Assembly (NCBI RefSeq): GCF_964340395.1
Contig: NC_135549.1
Location: forward strand, 8,959,342 to 9,023,341
DNA: 64,000 bases
Direction: 5' to 3'
DNA from: Glandiceps talaboti
Taxonomy: Eukaryota; Hemichordata; Enteropneusta; Spengelidae
The notes under the pieces were generated by a model. It did not search any database, was not told the origin of the DNA, and worked only from the letters and a program-made list of their open reading frames with translations. The position numbers were made by a program, and so were the translations under genes. Of this stretch, positions 44,901-59,900 are shown in pieces (position 1 is the first letter of the stretch; every line of letters starts with the position of its first letter).

Positions 44901-47900
44901 TGAAAGCACATTGTTAACATCATGGAAACAAAAATTCTAAAGAAGGCCAATCGGCCAATCCATTTCTGTTAGTCCAGATACAACGATATGATATGACAAC
45001 TACCAATCTTTCGACCAATCCATTCTCTGTTAGTCAAGACACAACAATATGATATGACAACTGCCTACCTTTTCGGCGAATCCATTCTCTGTTAGTCCAG
45101 ACACAACGATACAATATGACAACTACCTACACTTCAGCCAATCCATTCACTGTTAGTCCACACACAATGAAACGATATGACAACAGCCTACCTTTCGGCC
45201 AATCCATTCTCTGTTAGACCAGACACAACGATATGATATGACAACAGCCTACCTTTCAGCCAAACCATTCTCTGTTAGTCCAGACACAACAATGGGATCC
45301 AAAGGTTCCTCTGTTCCTGATATTGTAACTCCTAACGGTCCGCCATGTCGGACAAGTTCTACTGAGTATACTATTGCACCACTGACTGGATCCTCTGTGG
45401 AAAGAATACACATAGGAACAACGATATCAACTATGGATTTCCAGCACATGTAGAAACTTGTCTTACACAAAATAAATGCATTATAGCATTTTTAAAGGTA
45501 CTTGGTAAATATCTACTGTTTCACCTGGCTTCAGACAATGTTTCCAAACTAACATCTACAAATATTTATGTGCACTGAAAAAATGAACTAACATGATTTT
45601 TTACATCTCTTGACACAACTTTAAAACACACACCTGAAAAAGTTTCATCTTTTTGCACTCTCAATTTGACAATTTCATCTGCTTGTGATAGGATCTGAGC
45701 TGCATCTTCCACTGAGCAATTGTCCAATGGAATTCCATCAATGGCAAGTAATTTATCACCTGGTGACAGGGTACCTGTCCTGTGAAGACAAAAGATTTGA
45801 CAGAGATTCAATAATTTGATAAATCAGTCTTGAATTACCATTTTTGTCTGCATTGTCAGATAATGTTTTGCGTTAGAATTCTTGAGAGTATATGTACCTT
45901 CTTGTATGTTATTTGTTTGTTACAATCACAGCAGACCTAAACCAACATGATTATAATGCTAACCTGGTATGGCTAACTAAAGAGGATAATAAAATTATCC
46001 TTCAGAGTAACTATTTTTTATAAGTGTAACTATAAAAGTAATAATATGCATTTATAATGTGCATGTCTACTTGAAAGCTCACAATTATTATCCCCAGCAT
46101 GGACCTATAACAGCACAGCAGCCCTTTATACTTCCTCAACTCCCTGGGGAGCATACAATATATTACAGCTTCTGTAAGCACATAGGTTTAAATCAATTCA
46201 CAATGTAACCCTATCCAACAATGAAGAGACATCATATTCAACTCACCTATGAGTGACACTACCCTTCTTTACATGCGAGATAACCAGTGGTTCTCCTGCC
46301 TTCCTACGTTTTGGTGCTGTAAAGGTAAGGAAAGAATGTATGAGTTGACATGATTAAAGTACTCAATCTCTTACATCATTATTCTCTTTCATATTATAAT
46401 GCACTTTCAGGTTTTGAAAATTGTCTATGTCCAAATCAGCTACAATATAATATAGATCACGGTAAAAAGGAACAGACATATTCTTACGACTGAATTCTGG
46501 TCAGACTGGTCAACTACCAGTTTGAACTGGAATGGAAACAACACAAAATGAATAAAAAACCACTTACAGCTTATTGTGATTCCCAGACCACCTTCTGTCT
46601 TGGGTAATTTAACATGAAATGTACCACTACTTGGAACTACAGATTCTGTAGGTATAAAAATTACAGTAATATCAAATTATTATTTTTCCTGATATACAAA
46701 ATTCCACATCATCTTAATTAAAAACAAAGGCCTTTTTGTGATGTATTCTAACACACAGTGTTATCATAACTAGGCAAAGCCCATAGGCTCACGCAGGGTA
46801 GATTCATTTGTGACCGGCTGCCTCACGATGATATTGTAGATAGTGCCCTCCGCATGAGAATGCGCATAGTATATAGAATGCGTATGCATAGTCAACCACC
46901 AAAAAAACATCACATGGTATATAGGATGCGCATGCATGCTAGTCATTGAGTCACTATGCAGCCGCTGGGTGAGCTATTATTTGTAATTGCCTCATTGGAA
47001 GAATATACACTAGCTTACGAGAAATGAATTTCATTTTGAAGTCTTTTATATGTTTGTTACTATAATTGATCTTACCTGCTACTTCATATTCTATCTCTAA
47101 TGTACATTGCTGTCCAGATTCCCTGAGCATCTGATTAGCTTCATCCAATGATCCATCCTCTGTATACACACCATTAATTGATACCACTCTGTCACCAGGT
47201 TGTATAACTCCACTCCTAACAAGGTTATAAAATGACAACAAGTACAGATGAGAAGTGACTTTAGTAACTTTCACTTGTATGTCATCATAAATGTTGGTGT
47301 CTCAACACTAACATCTGCTGGCCTCTGAAAAGAACCTGCAGGTTTTCCAAGTCCCATATATGTAATTGTGAACTTTGAAAAAAACAAAGCTCATTTTAGA
47401 TGCCAAATAAATTATTGGTGGTGAACTGAAGAACTTCTCTCCTTGCCTCTCAGCTGAACCACCTGATTCTTCAAATCAAATGATTGGAGGTGAACTAAGG
47501 CATATCTCCTTATATCTCAACCGAACCTCCTGATTCTCAGAATCTAACGATTCTTACTTTTCAGCTAAACTTCATGGCTCTAAGCACCCACTGATTAAAG
47601 GCAAACTGAAATACACATCCTTACTTCTCAGCCGAACCTCCTGGTTCTAAGAACTCAATACATGGCAAACTGAAGTACATATTCTTACCTTTCAGCTGAA
47701 CCTCCTGGTTCTAAGAACTCAATAATTGGTGGTGAACTGAGGATCTCAGTCGCAAAGACACCTCCTTGAAGTGAAATACCAAAATCTCTGATTATAGATT
47801 CTAATACCACTTTAGTCATCTCTGTCCTGCACACTTGATTGGACGCCAACATACCATTGAAACTCGGACCTGATGTCACAGATGCTGTAAAATGTAATTA

Positions 47901-50900
47901 ACATGATTTAATAATAGAATGGATAGAGTTCAAGTTTGACAGTCTCATCATGTACGCACACACAGTTTCACACAAAGTGTTTTCCTCGTACTCTGTAATG
48001 GCAAGCCCATTTCAATCAGCTGGCTTGTCTATTCCTATTTTTGTCTAAATCTGCCATGTAATTTTATACAATGTACTTGATTCATGAAAATAGACATTGG
48101 TGAAAAATTATAATGCTTGCTTTCAGAGTCAAAATTTATCCAGAAATTTATCTATAAATATCATAAAAGTCTATGAAATATTACAGTATGGCTGTGTTAC
48201 AGGTTTAGACACATATCTGCAATTACATTGTGTGATGTTAATGACACGTACTGTAAATGAGTTATATGTACAGTACTTGACTGTATATAAGTCTATTTCA
48301 ATACAGCTGGCAGTCTGGTTTATGCATTTCAATACAGTGGTGATACTTTCTTGTCATGTGAAGTGTGAGGTGAGCTTTGTTTATACTTCTTCCCTTTCCA
48401 CAAAACCTCTAAGCACATCACAGTTGATATTATTTGTAAATTCAAGTCAACATCTACGAACCACACAGCTGATTTTAGTAGTTAGGTCATGGTTGTGATT
48501 CCCATTATGTTACTGATACAACACAATTCACTTAAGGAAGTTTGACCTGTGGGTCAATCCACCAATTGTACATATCTATAGAAGTCACACAGAGGACAAG
48601 GAAACTTACTATACGACTAGAAATTTTAACATATGGGTTTACTTTCATCTAAATTACACACATGGTGGTGTGATTATAAATCTATGCTCCCTCACTGACA
48701 GAGTATTGTGATTACTTTTATCACCTGACACAAAGCAGACAGCTGTTTTATAGGACCATCACTTCCTTCAGTGATGACTACCAAACCTCACCCTTGATTA
48801 ATATACACTTATTGCCTGGCTATGAGGGCACTTATACTATTAACTTATAGATGTCTACCACCCTGAGGGCTTTTATGTAGGAACTATTTCCTGAGGTTGG
48901 AAGCTGAGGGAAGGGCCACTAAGCCATACTAGCAAGGTCGACAAAACCTTTATCAAGTCTGTAAAGGTTTTATCATATACCCTATGGAGTATTAAATACA
49001 AAAAATTGTTTGCTTCTTTTCGGAGAAAATAATGGTTCAACAATTTGCACAAATGACCTTATTTGGGTGAAGTGTGTTTGTGCGTGATACAGCAAATTAT
49101 TGCATGAATGTGAGGGGGCTGTCCCCCATGGAGGTGACAAGGATGTGACACAGGGTATATTTACCATTTGAGTTTTGTCTTCTTGGTCGGCCTAATGTAC
49201 CAGTTCTACTACCTCCTCCTCCTCCTCCAACTCCCCTCCTTCTACTAGTTGTACTTCTCATTGTACCTGTAGTATACACACTGGTAAGACTCGTCTCTCG
49301 GATTGATCTTGGTGAGACACTGGCTAAAACTAAGGCTGAAATACAGAGAGTAAAGGCCTTGGTGAGATACTGGCTAAAACTAAGGCTGAAATACAGAGAG
49401 TAAAGGTCTTGGTGAGACACTGGCTAAAACTAAGGCTGAAATACAGAGAGTAAAGGTCTTGGTGAGACACTGGCTAAAACTAAGACTGAAATACAGAGAG
49501 TAAAGGCCTTGGTGAGACACTGGCTAAAACTAAGGCTGAAATACAGGCGTAAATACATAGGCTAAAACCAATGTTGGAATACACAAAGTAAAAGTCTTGA
49601 TAAGACATCGACTATAGCTACTAAGGCTGAAATACACAGATAAAGTTTTCAGTGGTACTTTTAGAGAAAACACAAATTTAATGATACTTACATGAATTGA
49701 CTTCAGGGATTGTTCTAAACCTGGGCAGTATCTGACTGATGGGTAAAATTTCCAGCTTGATTTGATCCGAAGAATTGAGTAAGAATTGTGATGCTTCAGC
49801 TACGGTCATCTGGGATGTGTCTATACCATCAATAGTTCGTATTTCATCTCCTACATGTAGGGCACCACACCTAAGGGAGATAATGAACAAGACATACTTA
49901 CATTGTCTTTAGCATTACTATAGTTTACAATGTTTGACCTCACTATGAATGTGTTGCATGGTGGATGATTTGTACAATTGCAGGGTAAGTAATTTCTTGA
50001 CAAAATGGTGGTCACTGTCAGCATTTTGAGTGAAGTTGTATGACAATAGTATGAAAAGACATCAGACAGCAATCCTTACAGGATGTAGCACTATCACTAG
50101 AAACTACCAAAACTTTTACTGTAAAGAATAGACTGGCACCAATCCCCTGGGAATGTCATATTCTTCAAATACTTTGAGATTGTCATTTTTAGCTTTGTAA
50201 AGAAAAATGTCCTCAGCTTAAATCCCCCCCCCCCCCCCCCCCCAGTTACTAATAGTCTCCCAAGGAGTCTATGAATTCACTAGTCTGGATGCCAACGTGG
50301 TTTCTAACTAAAGTGGAGGTGAGTGGAAGTGTAAATGGTAATGATACTGTATAGGAACTAGACTATGAATTCACCTGACTGTTTTGCAATCAATTTGTCT
50401 CGTTATTATTTCAGTCGAAAGAACACAGTTGTGTTTTTAAGAAATATATTTTATTTTTAATGTAAAGAATAAAAAAAGCCTGGAGACTTGAGCAAGTCTA
50501 AGTACAAGATGACAATGTGTTATAAACAAATTATTACACAACTGTTTCCATATTCTGAGTACCGATACCCCTACCATAGGCCAGTAGTAATTGCTATAAC
50601 AGTTCCTCACAGTCTAACAGGGAGAATGATTAACACACTCTGAGTCCTGGTTGAATTTGGTTCTTACCTGTCAGCAATACTGGCTGGTTTGATACCATCA
50701 ATAACAATAGCAGTTTTTCCTCCACTGGTTATAGAACTAAGTGTGACACCAAGATTGGTACCAGGTGTTTTAGCAACTTCCACCAATAATGGACCAGTAG
50801 CATTGGTTACAGCATCTACAAGGACACAAATAGAGGAACCAATGTTATCTGATGAAAATTTGAAATTTGTTGAGGAATGGAGAGAACTTATATGCTCTTT

Positions 50901-53900
50901 ATTGTTCGGTTCACCTGTTCAATATCAATGTATTTCAGCCAATATTTCAGTACATAATTTGTCACATTTTATTAGTTTTTAACATTTCTAGTTATAACGA
51001 TCAATCAAGATTACTTTTCATGTTCTAGGTTCTTTGGCCGAGCAAATATAGTTTCCATTATTTCCAAGCTACACTAACCAATCAAATTCAGTTTTTCATC
51101 AGTTTCTCTTGGTGCATTGTCCAATCAAGTTTAGTTTTCATGTTTTCAGGCTACATTGACCAATCAAATTTAGTTTTCATCCTTTCAGGCTACATTGACC
51201 AATCACATCTTGTGCTCATAAGTATCATGGTACACTGACCAATCAAGATTTGACAAATCTATAAGAAAACTGGTAAAATGATTGACAATGAAAGGTGATG
51301 AATGGCTGACCAATCACAACTCTGTAGATGTTTCAGTTGGCACCAAGGTACTAGTAAGTACAGGATACATTACATAACAACCATGCAGTACTACTATAAT
51401 ACAAGATAAAGCCTTGCACTGGGAGGAAAAGGCAAGTTATTTGGTACTTTTACAATTGACTGAATGGCAACTACATATATATATCGAGTGCCTTAATTAT
51501 CAAGACTGTGTATAACAATGGGATACTATGGGAAAGCACTATTACAGCATGCATTGAAATATCTCTCAAATCTAAATGAGACTGTAAGTCATAAGATAAG
51601 GGGCAACATCAATCCCTCTTTTTACTATCTTGATCAACACATTGACTTCACTTTCATTTTATATATAACGGAACATCAATCAGTCTTCTTAGTTAGCTAG
51701 CTCAACACGTTAACTTCAGTCTCATTTGAAATTTGTTAAAAGACTAAATGGTCTAAAACTAGAAAGTCAATAAATTTCCAATCTTGCATTTAAAAAAAAA
51801 CATCTCTATGTATCTGTTTATAATGACATCAAGGAGTATCCTTTGTCTTGGTGTTATTCTTTCTTTTATTTCCATCTTTAACATCATACCTTGCCACACG
51901 TATATGTTACAAACTATACAGGTGTGACCTGGTAGTGATACATTAGAAATCTTTACAACACACACAATTCTCCAGGTTGTGGTGTTACAGGGATACAGAT
52001 GAATGCAAAGAATGTGACATTAGTATCATGTAATTTCATGTGATGAGGTGCAGAAAAAGTGACAAACAATTCATAATTTCAATAATTCGAGGACTCCCTA
52101 GGTGATGTACCAGAGAACACTAAGTTATGCAGCAGTAATCATCTCAAGACTGAGGATTGGCCAACTTATCCTATATGAGTACATGTATGACATTTTGAAG
52201 GAAGCTAGGGAGTTACAGTTGAGGTTTGTTTAGTGTTCAACTTAATAACTAGGGAGATTGAAATAAACTTTTTAAAAGAAGTTGGGGAGTTAAATCGAGG
52301 TATGTTAGTCTTCAACTTGTTGAAGGAACCTGGGGAGTAAGTGTTTAACATTTTGAAAGAGGCTGGGGAGTTAAAAGTCACACATATTTTTTCTGAGTGT
52401 TTTCCACCCTAGCTTATTTGCACTAAATCACAGCTGACAACTATAGTATAAATCTACTATGTGCTTGTTGTTACCAAGTCATAATTGTGTAAGTAAGAAA
52501 AACAAACTGTAACTTTTACATTACATATCTATACCTTAAAGTCATGCACTACACAATGGAAAAGCTGCATAACTTAAGAACAGCTAATACAACTTGCTAC
52601 TGAATGCAATAGTTGTACTGTGTTCTCGATATTACCTGTGATCTGGTCAACCCAATCCTGTTGATGTGTTATTATAGTAGAAATGCAGCATGCAACAAAG
52701 TTGACAATACACAGTGTTAGTGATGGACATGAAAACAAAGAAATGAAGGTTTACCCAGATATTGGTATGTGATAGAAACAGTGTGATCACCTTTGACCTG
52801 ATACTGTCCACTCTCTAGGGGAATAAGAATGACAATAGGGAGAGAGAAGTGATTGGAGTGGATAATGACATGTTAGAACATATACAATGCTTCTGTTAAT
52901 GTGACACTGTATGGAAAGACTGTGTACCAATGTATGAATCTGACAATTAGAAATATAACCAATACATCAATCAATCAATCAATTATTTTGATTGATTGAT
53001 TGATTGAACCAATACATACAACATAATTTGATAAGCGGAGAGTTTTTGACCACAAACTGTCGTCAGTCTTGTTCACTTTTTGATAGATGGTGCTGTTAAA
53101 CTGAGATCCTTTGACTGAAAAATGTCAGTCTTGTTAACTCTGTGAAAAATGGCACGGTTTATTATGTATGAATCTTTTATGGGGTTTTATTTCTGTCACT
53201 ACACAAAACTAATCTTCTGCCTTCAATAGAGGATATGTCACTTTAACAGACACATTTTGTGATCAGTTTTTAGGCTTGGCAATACTTGTCAAAATAAGTG
53301 TAGCTATGGGACAGGTGGCATTGTTTCAAAATGAATTTTTTGTACAATGATTTTTGTACATAGGACGATGTAAGATTCACTTATGGAGCATCTTGAAAAT
53401 CATCTTGTCAATAAATGGTATTACAATGCAGAATATTTAATTTACTACTATATGAATGAAGACATGCTTGACAACACAGACAAATAACATGTACTGAAAT
53501 GTTGAGTGGTATAGACATTGAGATTGAAATAGTAGTCAGTATGTCAACTTTGTTTTCCATGGAATGTATGGAAGACATTATCAATTGGATATGTATGAGG
53601 TGTGATAGACAATTTAACCTTTCTTGTAAACTGAGAAATGTTCAATTTAAGCTACACAGTTTTGACTTTATGCATTAAGATGTAAAGACTACAGATAAGG
53701 TATATTAACAAGTGTGAAAATCACACCATTCAGTACGATATTTTCTGCTAAATAAAGGAGAAGGGATGAAGTGTATAAATTCACAAAACATACAATTGGT
53801 GAGTTTATTACTGACAGAGACGATATAATTTGGACAATGTCTGGATAAACAATACTGGTCAACAAGAGTGTTTATAATGTTATAAATTAGAATGAAAAGA

Positions 53901-56900
53901 CAAGAATGACTCTGTATCATGGCATGACATTCAATAGTGGCAGATGTTTGGTGAAATGTATCTGATTTAGTGAAAGTGAGGGCATAGGCCCACTACAAGA
54001 TCTATGGCCACAGCATCTATGAGAGCATCTCAGACGATCTTATCTCATATTTTCAATCAGTAAAGTTGAAAATGTCTCATTTTCTTCCATAGACTGGTGG
54101 GAAATGATACTATCGGTATACTCAGTTGCTATGATACCATGTATTAGCTAAAGTAAAACCAGAGATAACACAATGGCATTTCTCTACCCTTATTTGGATA
54201 AAGTATAGTCACTTTCTTTAGAACAACAATTTTGTGAAGTTTGAAACTCCATGGGAAGAGAGATTTTACCAGCTAGGATGTATTATTTTGTTTTGATGTT
54301 GATAAATATCTGTGTCTCTTTCCGAAATGTTACTCTAATTTCATTGAATGGCTATGAACAGAAACTGTGATGAAATCAATATCTGGCTGTCTGGTTGGTG
54401 ACAAGTCTCACAGACTTTACAACACTGGGCTTTGGTATTGACCATTTATCTACCCTTGGCTTGGTGATAAAGAAGGATTCTACACAGAAAATATAAGTAA
54501 GTGTTGTAAACGTTCTCCATAAATTTGTTTTTGAGAAATCCTGAGCTCAAACCTACCACTCTACAGGCCTGGGGGAAAGAACCTGTAAAATTGAGAGCTT
54601 TGATGTTTTACGGTTGAAAAGATGAATTATAGAAAGGTATTCAAAAATCTCTGGTGTGCCATCTTATTTCTAGTTTAATCAATTTACTCTGCACAAATCT
54701 CAACTACTAATTTTCTTATCAGTGACTACTTAGATTTACTGTAAAATTGACATTGCTATGGTCTTATCTCATCAATGATTTATAAATAGACTAGACATAC
54801 CCATGATAGAGACATCGTATTCTATCATCATAACAGCATTGTGACCACTTTGTTTTAGTGCTGCTGTAGCTTCTGCATGTGTTGCATTGGTTAAACTGAT
54901 TCCATCAACTGACAACAAGCGGTCTCCAACTTTTAGTGTTCCTTCCCTGTATAATGCACAAACAAGGAAGACAAAACAATATATTTTATCAAGGTAGCCA
55001 TTTCAGCAAATTCTGATACCCTCAACTGACATCTTTATTTTGCCAAAAAGAGATACTGTAAATTTATTGTATGACTGTATGACATCTACATACAAAACAG
55101 TTCAATTCCAAATACAAAAATATGGTTGACTTTATCATTCCCTGGTATTGTTTCACTAAAATATCTTTCCTATTAAAGCAAACAATATTATTCAATGCCT
55201 TACCTGTCAGCAGATCCACCTGACCTGATATGGCAGATAGTTAAGGGTCGGATTTTACTTTCATCATTGCATATACCTCCTCTGACCACAAAACCAAAAC
55301 TGTTGCTCTCTTTAGCCAATGTTAATTCTACTGCCTTAGACATCACATTAATTCCATTTTCAAAAGCTGAAAAAATAAAATAAAGAATATTCATTTTGTA
55401 TCGTGATTGTCAGAATAGACTGTCATAATGCAGATCCTTCATTGATTCATGCAATTTATCAGAAAGTAGGCACAACTCTGAAGAAGGGGAGATCTCCATG
55501 CTTTTAGTTTTCATTATTATGTGCTATATTAATAAGCCTTGACTTAAAGGGTCAGTTCCTATTTGGATTAAAATTTAGGTATGAAAAACAATCATCTGGC
55601 ATAGCAAATAGAAAAAGTTGGTCCAGAACAAAAGAATAATCCTATGTATTCCTCCTGCCTCCACTGATAAGATAACACTAATGTGAGAACCTGGGATTGA
55701 ATCACAGGCTTTAATAACGGATACTAGTCTATGCAGTCAGGTTATAACCTGCAGAAGTGCCAGCAAAGATTAAGAAGTGTACTTGAAAATAGTGGTCACA
55801 CTGAACTCACACTCAGCCAAAATGAAACATTTCAGAACATTTTTTTTTAGATATTTGTAATAAAGATCCCATGTGGAAAATATCAAAGTATTAACTTGGT
55901 AAGCAAGCACAAAATATGAGCATCAAGTTACTGGTACTTACGAGTTGGAGGTAGTTCATAATCAATTTCCAGTGTGACTCTTTCACCAGCATTCTTTAAC
56001 AAATTGATAATCTCGTCATGTTTTAGGTTGGTTGTCCTTATACCATTGACAGATGAGATAATATCACCAGTAAGTAGTGAATCACTTCTCTGTGCTATAC
56101 CACCGGCTCTCAAATTAGACACCCATGGCTTACTGTCTTTGTCAACACCCCCTGATATGCAAAGAATATGACAAATAAAAAAAAATATTAACATCATACA
56201 TTTCCTAGGATTTCCTAACACAATAGCATTCTAATTTCATTTTCATTGCCTTGTTCATTGTTTTATACTACATGTATCTATATATTTTCACAATTTTACA
56301 CTATCTATGTACATGCAAGCATTACATGGATATTTCAGGGTGGTTTTGGGAGGCACTAAAAAAAAGAGATCCAAGTTAGTAAGCTCAAACCTACTACTCT
56401 ACAGGCCTGGGGCAAGAACCCTGTAAAATTGAGAGCTTTGATGTTTTACTTTTGAAAAGTTGAGTTATACATGTAGAAGGTATTCAAAAATCTCTGCACA
56501 TAATTTTTTACAGCTACATTTGAATTGCAATGGTTACAGTGTATATCCTGTATGTCTGGTAATGCATTTTATTTTCAAGGATAGGTTTGGTAATTTTGTT
56601 TTTGAAGGACATGGTGGCCCTGAAATAAGAGTTGCCTGGTTTGTTTCAAGTGTCTTGACAGTAACCAATCACTCATTTGGAATACTGATCTTAGAGACTA
56701 GACTCTTATAGTCTCTGGTTAAAAATAGGAATATTCATCGCCAAACTCTCTACAGCTGAAAAGTGTCTAATGTAATGTTTTCTGTTGAAGTGAAATGACT
56801 TATTTGATACTATGACTGATATAGACTGCAAGATATGTCATGTCGTTCCACCCTTACCAGGGTTGACCGATGTGTGAGGGCACCCCATCATGGCGTACCT

Positions 56901-59900
56901 TACAGACTATACTTTGGTACTCTATGGATAATGCTGTGAAATGTAATTTGGATTTCTATATAATTATGCAGAAAAGGTACTACACTAAGTCTCAATACAG
57001 CTGTCTAAAACACTAAAATCATAACAGTTTGGATACAATGCTTGATTTTTATCAATAAACAAATAAAACTGACAAGGACAGAATAGAAATAAAGATTTTC
57101 AAAATGTACTACAAAGTCTGGTAACGCAAGTATTTTTTCTTTCCTTTTTTTATTTATTCTGATATCATTTTCTGTGCTCATTGTTTTTATTTGTTAATAG
57201 ACAACTTGCTAAGTGGGTTATTATAGAAACATTCTATCTTATCTTTGATTTGACTTGAATTTCACTAATTATCCAAACCATACAAACAAAGGCCAGCAAA
57301 TACAAACACTTTTCATACATTCTTTCATGGTCTCCATCACAATCAATTAAGTTCTGATAGAAACAAGATAAAAGTCAAGATGGTGAAATTGAATCCATCT
57401 GGTTTTACAACATGTTTTCAGTGGGAATGTACACTAACAACAGCTCACAAAAAATCTGTATAACGCATTAAACTTGACATTGAATACCTGCTATAGTGAG
57501 TCCAAGGCCTTTGCCTTCTCTCTTGATGAGATCCACAATCACTTTTCCCTTCCGTTCCTCTACAATACATGAAAATAGAAACCAGATTAGGAGTTGCTAT
57601 ACCCAGGTGACAATACCAGAAAAGAATATAAATAAACAAACATGAAAGCTGATTTATTGTGGGATATTTTTGGTTGATTTAATACTTTGTCCCTACACTG
57701 ACCTTGAAGGTTGAGTGAAGAATAACAGATATATTTACAGAAAGAAATCCCTGAATTCCCCAAGACTTAGGCGCAACTATAACAACAATGTCTCTATTCT
57801 TTCTCAGCCTATGAAGTCCATATTGCATACAGTGGGTGGTTAGACAATGTACTAAAAGATGTACATAACTGTGTTTTCACACTGTATTTAACATGCAGTG
57901 CATATTTAAAAATGTAATTTTCCAAACTTTGTTTCTTTGACATTTGTAGGACTAACAATGACAAAAAATATATGTTTAAATTATTTAATCATCTATTTAG
58001 TAAATTATATACAAGAACCAGAGAAAAAGAAAAAAAAACAAGTCTTCATCAAAGACAAATATCCCAAACAACTTTCTACTTACATATGGTGGCCATTCAG
58101 TTAAACTATAAGTGATGTAGATATTAAACTATAGTATCTGACAGTTGTGTCAGGTTTGTTTGAAAATTGGCATGTGTCACAATGTTCAACACAGATGACC
58201 CTATAGGGCACAGCCCTGCATTAAATGGTGTTTTACTAGATCCTACCACACATTGGTAACTGAATTAATTACTGTGTTAAAGTCATTTTGTATATCTTGT
58301 AGAAAGTAAAAGGGTGAAATGTGGGTAAATGAAAAGATGTGGCTGGCTGCATACTACTCTTGAATTCAGCACATGCATGTCAGCTGTGTAAACATACACT
58401 TTGAACACTTTCAGTTATCTGACATTGAACATAGGGGTCTAGGTCAAAGTCTCATTAGAAACTCAATATGGATAATATGGGTGTAGATGCTCAAGTGAGG
58501 TCCATTAAGCTTGAGAGTTGGTATGCAAAATCTCAATTTTGCAACAAATATGGCCGCCATTTGGTCCTTACCTTGAAGGTCACAAAAAAGTGATGTGCAT
58601 ATGTGGACTACTGTATCTGACATTTGTGCCAGGTTTGCTTGGAATTGGCCCATACATGTCAGATGTGTACATACACTTTGAACACTTATTATTTGCCTTT
58701 GACCATAGGGGTCAAGGTCAAAGTCTTATTAGAAAGCTCATCATAGATAATTTAAGGTTCCCAATTAGTGAGTAGAATGTGAAATTTAACAACATATATG
58801 GCCGCCATTCGGCCATATTTGATTTAGGTGCAAATCAAAGTGAAGTGCATATGTCTCACATAGTATGTTACCTTTGTGTCGGATATGAGGGTGCGTGCAC
58901 ACATATGCACGGACAGAACCCAACGTATAAGCCCCATCTGAGCAGTGCCCGCTGAGGGCTAAAACACAGAGCAATGCAAAGCAAAGAAACTGGGAGATAA
59001 AAATCTATGTTCACTCTTTCCATAAAAGGAATAATACAGTTTTTTACATAACACTAAAGTCTAAAAGTTAAAACATTTGCAAATACAACACATACATGCA
59101 TGTACATCTTGTGTAAAAAACTATATGATGTCTACTGAAATACATAAATCTACATCTACAGATCTGCAGACATACAAGTGTGCTACCCATAAAGAAGGTC
59201 TTAAGAGTCAGTGATTTCAAGCAGGAAATGGTTTGGACAAGGACAGGCACTTTGAAATTATCATCCAACATTAACACTGTAATGGCTACAACAGCTACTT
59301 ACCACAAATACTTTCCCTTCTGTTTTGTTGGACATCATTGTCATCTTCCATAGGAGGAGGCTCATGACTGGATCTTTTCCGAACTGATCCAGAATCTGTT
59401 GGAAAAACAGAGATAAGAATTATTAATATTAGTATGGCGGCTATTGAAATTTTTCAAGAAACAAAAATAATTAATATTGAAATTTCACATTTTTTATTTC
59501 GCAACTGATCAGGATTTTACCTTTGCTCAAATAAACCATTTCCATCGTAATTTGCATATATACAAATTGCAATGTACACTAAATCAGTATACTATGTTTT
59601 ATGTTATAAATCATATTTACTAGTAACTTTTCTTTCCAGGATTTTTTCAAATACATTATACATGTATGAACATTTAATCAAAAGATGAATTATCAGCTTT
59701 GTAGAAAATTGCAAATGATATGATCATTTTTGTACTATTATCAGTATACTTATTAAATAATCAAGTTTATTCTAAGTTTTTTTCTATCAGACATATTTGA
59801 GTGGGTCAAGCCATCTGGTTTAGAGTACAGATATCAGTATTCTTATACCACCCACATTTCATGAGCTAGATTTGAGTTTAGTCACTGATGTTGGATACTT

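Noticed and set aside
48097-48498. 133-codon plus-strand frame inside a GRIP intron
   Set aside because: No recognisable features, no codon bias, and it lies in intron 9 of the opposite strand.
49308-49550. CRISPR-like regular repeats
   Set aside because: The 50-bp units abut with no unique spacers, and one overlaps a GRIP exon.
52647-52668. 22-nt micro-exon in GRIP between CAACAG and GTAATA
   Set aside because: Its length would break the phase-1 frame between exons 6 and 7, and the acceptor tract is weak.
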